Assembly: GCA_013812805.1 (NCBI GenBank)
Contig: JACCSV010000154.1
Location: forward strand, 1 to 6,087
DNA length: 6,087 nucleotides
Source: Sphingomonas sp.
Lineage (GTDB): Bacteria; Pseudomonadota; Alphaproteobacteria; Sphingomonadales; Sphingomonadaceae
Direction of reading: 5' to 3'
Below the pieces are notes generated by a model. The model saw only the letters and a list, made by a program, of their open reading frames with translations, was not told where the DNA came from and ran no database searches. Shown here one piece after another: positions 5,762 through 6,087 of the stretch. Each line of letters opens with the position of its first letter. The stretch's first letter is position 1. A program made the translations under genes and the position numbers.

Positions 5762-6030
5762 TGCTGCTCCTCAAGCGCGCGCCGCGCCTCCACCAGCGCC
5801 TGTGGCGCACAGCCGATCTCGCCCGCCACCGCAAGCAGATCGGGCTCGTACGCTTCCAGGAAACGCAGCATTGCAGCGAGCAGCGCGGGCTCGCCGGCGC
5901 TGCTTCGAAGCCCATTTGGGGACAGTCCGCTAAGCGCGAGGAATCGCTGCGCCCTCCGTTCGTCGGTTACCACTGCAGCAAGCGCCATCAGCGCCAGCGC
6001 GGCGGCGTCGTTTGGCGCTGGAGGGTGCAT
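5758..6030 (-). CDS. DUF3572 family protein, function unknown
   Basis: This small, 90-residue, largely helical and soluble protein is recognised as DUF3572 (PF12096), a family confined as far as I know to alphaproteobacteria. Characteristic stretches are 'RRAQRFLALSGLSPNGLR' (25-42) and 'RFLEAYEPDLLAVA' (56-69). There is no signal peptide, membrane segment or recognisable catalytic motif. The start at 6030 is the only good ATG, with a weak AGTAGG about two bases upstream on the minus strand. Its stop overlaps the dehydrogenase start by four bases. Only 37 bases separate it from a divergently transcribed, probably DivK-like regulator gene, an arrangement I recall as recurring in this class. 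That hints at a link to cell-cycle signalling but proves nothing. Confidence 0.85.
   Translation of the reverse strand: MHPPAPNDAAALALMALAAVVTDERRAQRFLALSGLSPNGLRSSAGEPALLAAMLRFLEAYEPDLLAVAGEIGCAPQALVEARRALEEQQ
5767..5772 (-). promoter_or_regulatory. Ribosome binding site of the YdfG-type dehydrogenase gene
   Basis: The minus strand reads GAGGAG-CAGCA-ATG, a near-perfect Shine-Dalgarno sequence five bases before the start at 5761. The same bases encode the final Glu-Glu of the DUF3572 protein (ending EEQQ), so the site is embedded in the upstream coding sequence. It fixes the start and supports coupled translation. Confidence 0.8.
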
Positions 6031-6057
6031 CGCCTACTATCCGTTCGCTGCTGACCT

Positions 6058-6061
6058 GGAG
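6058..6061 (+). promoter_or_regulatory. Ribosome binding site supporting a TTG start at 6068
   Basis: GGAG, within TGGAGA, lies six bases before TTG at 6068. The ATG at 6063-6065, only one base after it, opens a frame that stops after six codons. The spacing therefore favours TTG as the real start. Confidence 0.5.
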
Positions 6062-6067
6062 AATGGT

Positions 6068-6087
6068 TTGGCCAAGATCCTGATCGT
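6068..6087 (+). CDS. Start of a CheY-like response regulator, probably DivK type (partial)
   Basis: Only 20 bases are in the window. Read from TTG they give M-A-K-I-L-I-V, the standard first strand of a receiver domain, which in DivK continues as VEDN. The divergent DUF3572 gene next door supports DivK, the single-domain cell-cycle regulator of alphaproteobacteria. A GGAG six bases upstream fits the TTG start. The frame is open further upstream ('ADLENG' precedes the TTG codon), so a longer N-terminus is possible if another start is used. The acidic pocket and phospho-acceptor aspartate lie beyond the edge, so the assignment rests on seven residues and context. Confidence 0.5.

Overview
The window is GC-rich, densely coding DNA with almost no intergenic space. 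It is typical of an alphaproteobacterial chromosome and most probably comes from the Sphingomonadales. The main reason is a serine palmitoyltransferase whose catalytic residues lie exactly 20 positions earlier than in the Sphingomonas paucimobilis enzyme. It is preceded by a dedicated acyl carrier protein and the tail of an NAD-dependent epimerase-type reductase. A DUF3572 gene divergent from a probable DivK-type response regulator, and a 'CGTCATTGCGAG' palindromic repeat, also fit this assignment. No insertion sequence, phage, CRISPR, tRNA or rRNA signal was seen. No stretch longer than about 300 bases lacks a gene.

Layout, plus strand, 1-2653: the 3' end of a probable ceramide reductase gene (cerR, 1-182), an acyl carrier protein (246-494), serine palmitoyltransferase (spt, 491-1696, GTG start sharing GTGA with the ACP stop), and a plant-type isoaspartyl peptidase/L-asparaginase (1730-2653). 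The first three form a sphingolipid long-chain-base module. Serine and an ACP-bound acyl chain are condensed by Spt, and the keto group is later reduced by CerR.

Layout, minus strand, 2635-6030, in transcription order: DUF3572 protein (6030-5758), a YdfG-type short-chain dehydrogenase (5761-5015, ATGA overlap), a 74-bp hairpin repeat directly after its stop codon (5014-4941), then a long-form RidA protein (4901-4440), a glycerophosphodiester phosphodiesterase (4465-3749) and a FemAB-like/COG3146 N-acyltransferase (3768-2635). The last three overlap by 20-26 bp and look translationally coupled. The last of them converges on the asparaginase gene with a 19-bp overlap of coding sequence. At the right edge a divergent plus-strand gene begins, probably a CheY-like DivK regulator with a TTG start.

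The most interesting reading is that the COG3146-type N-acyltransferase sits about 0.9 kb beyond spt. My recollection is that the Caulobacter ceramide synthase is a protein of this general fold. If the gene here is its orthologue, base synthesis, reduction and N-acylation would all be encoded in one short locus, with a phosphodiesterase and a RidA protein as accessory partners. This is a hypothesis. The same fold also occurs in bacteria without sphingolipids.
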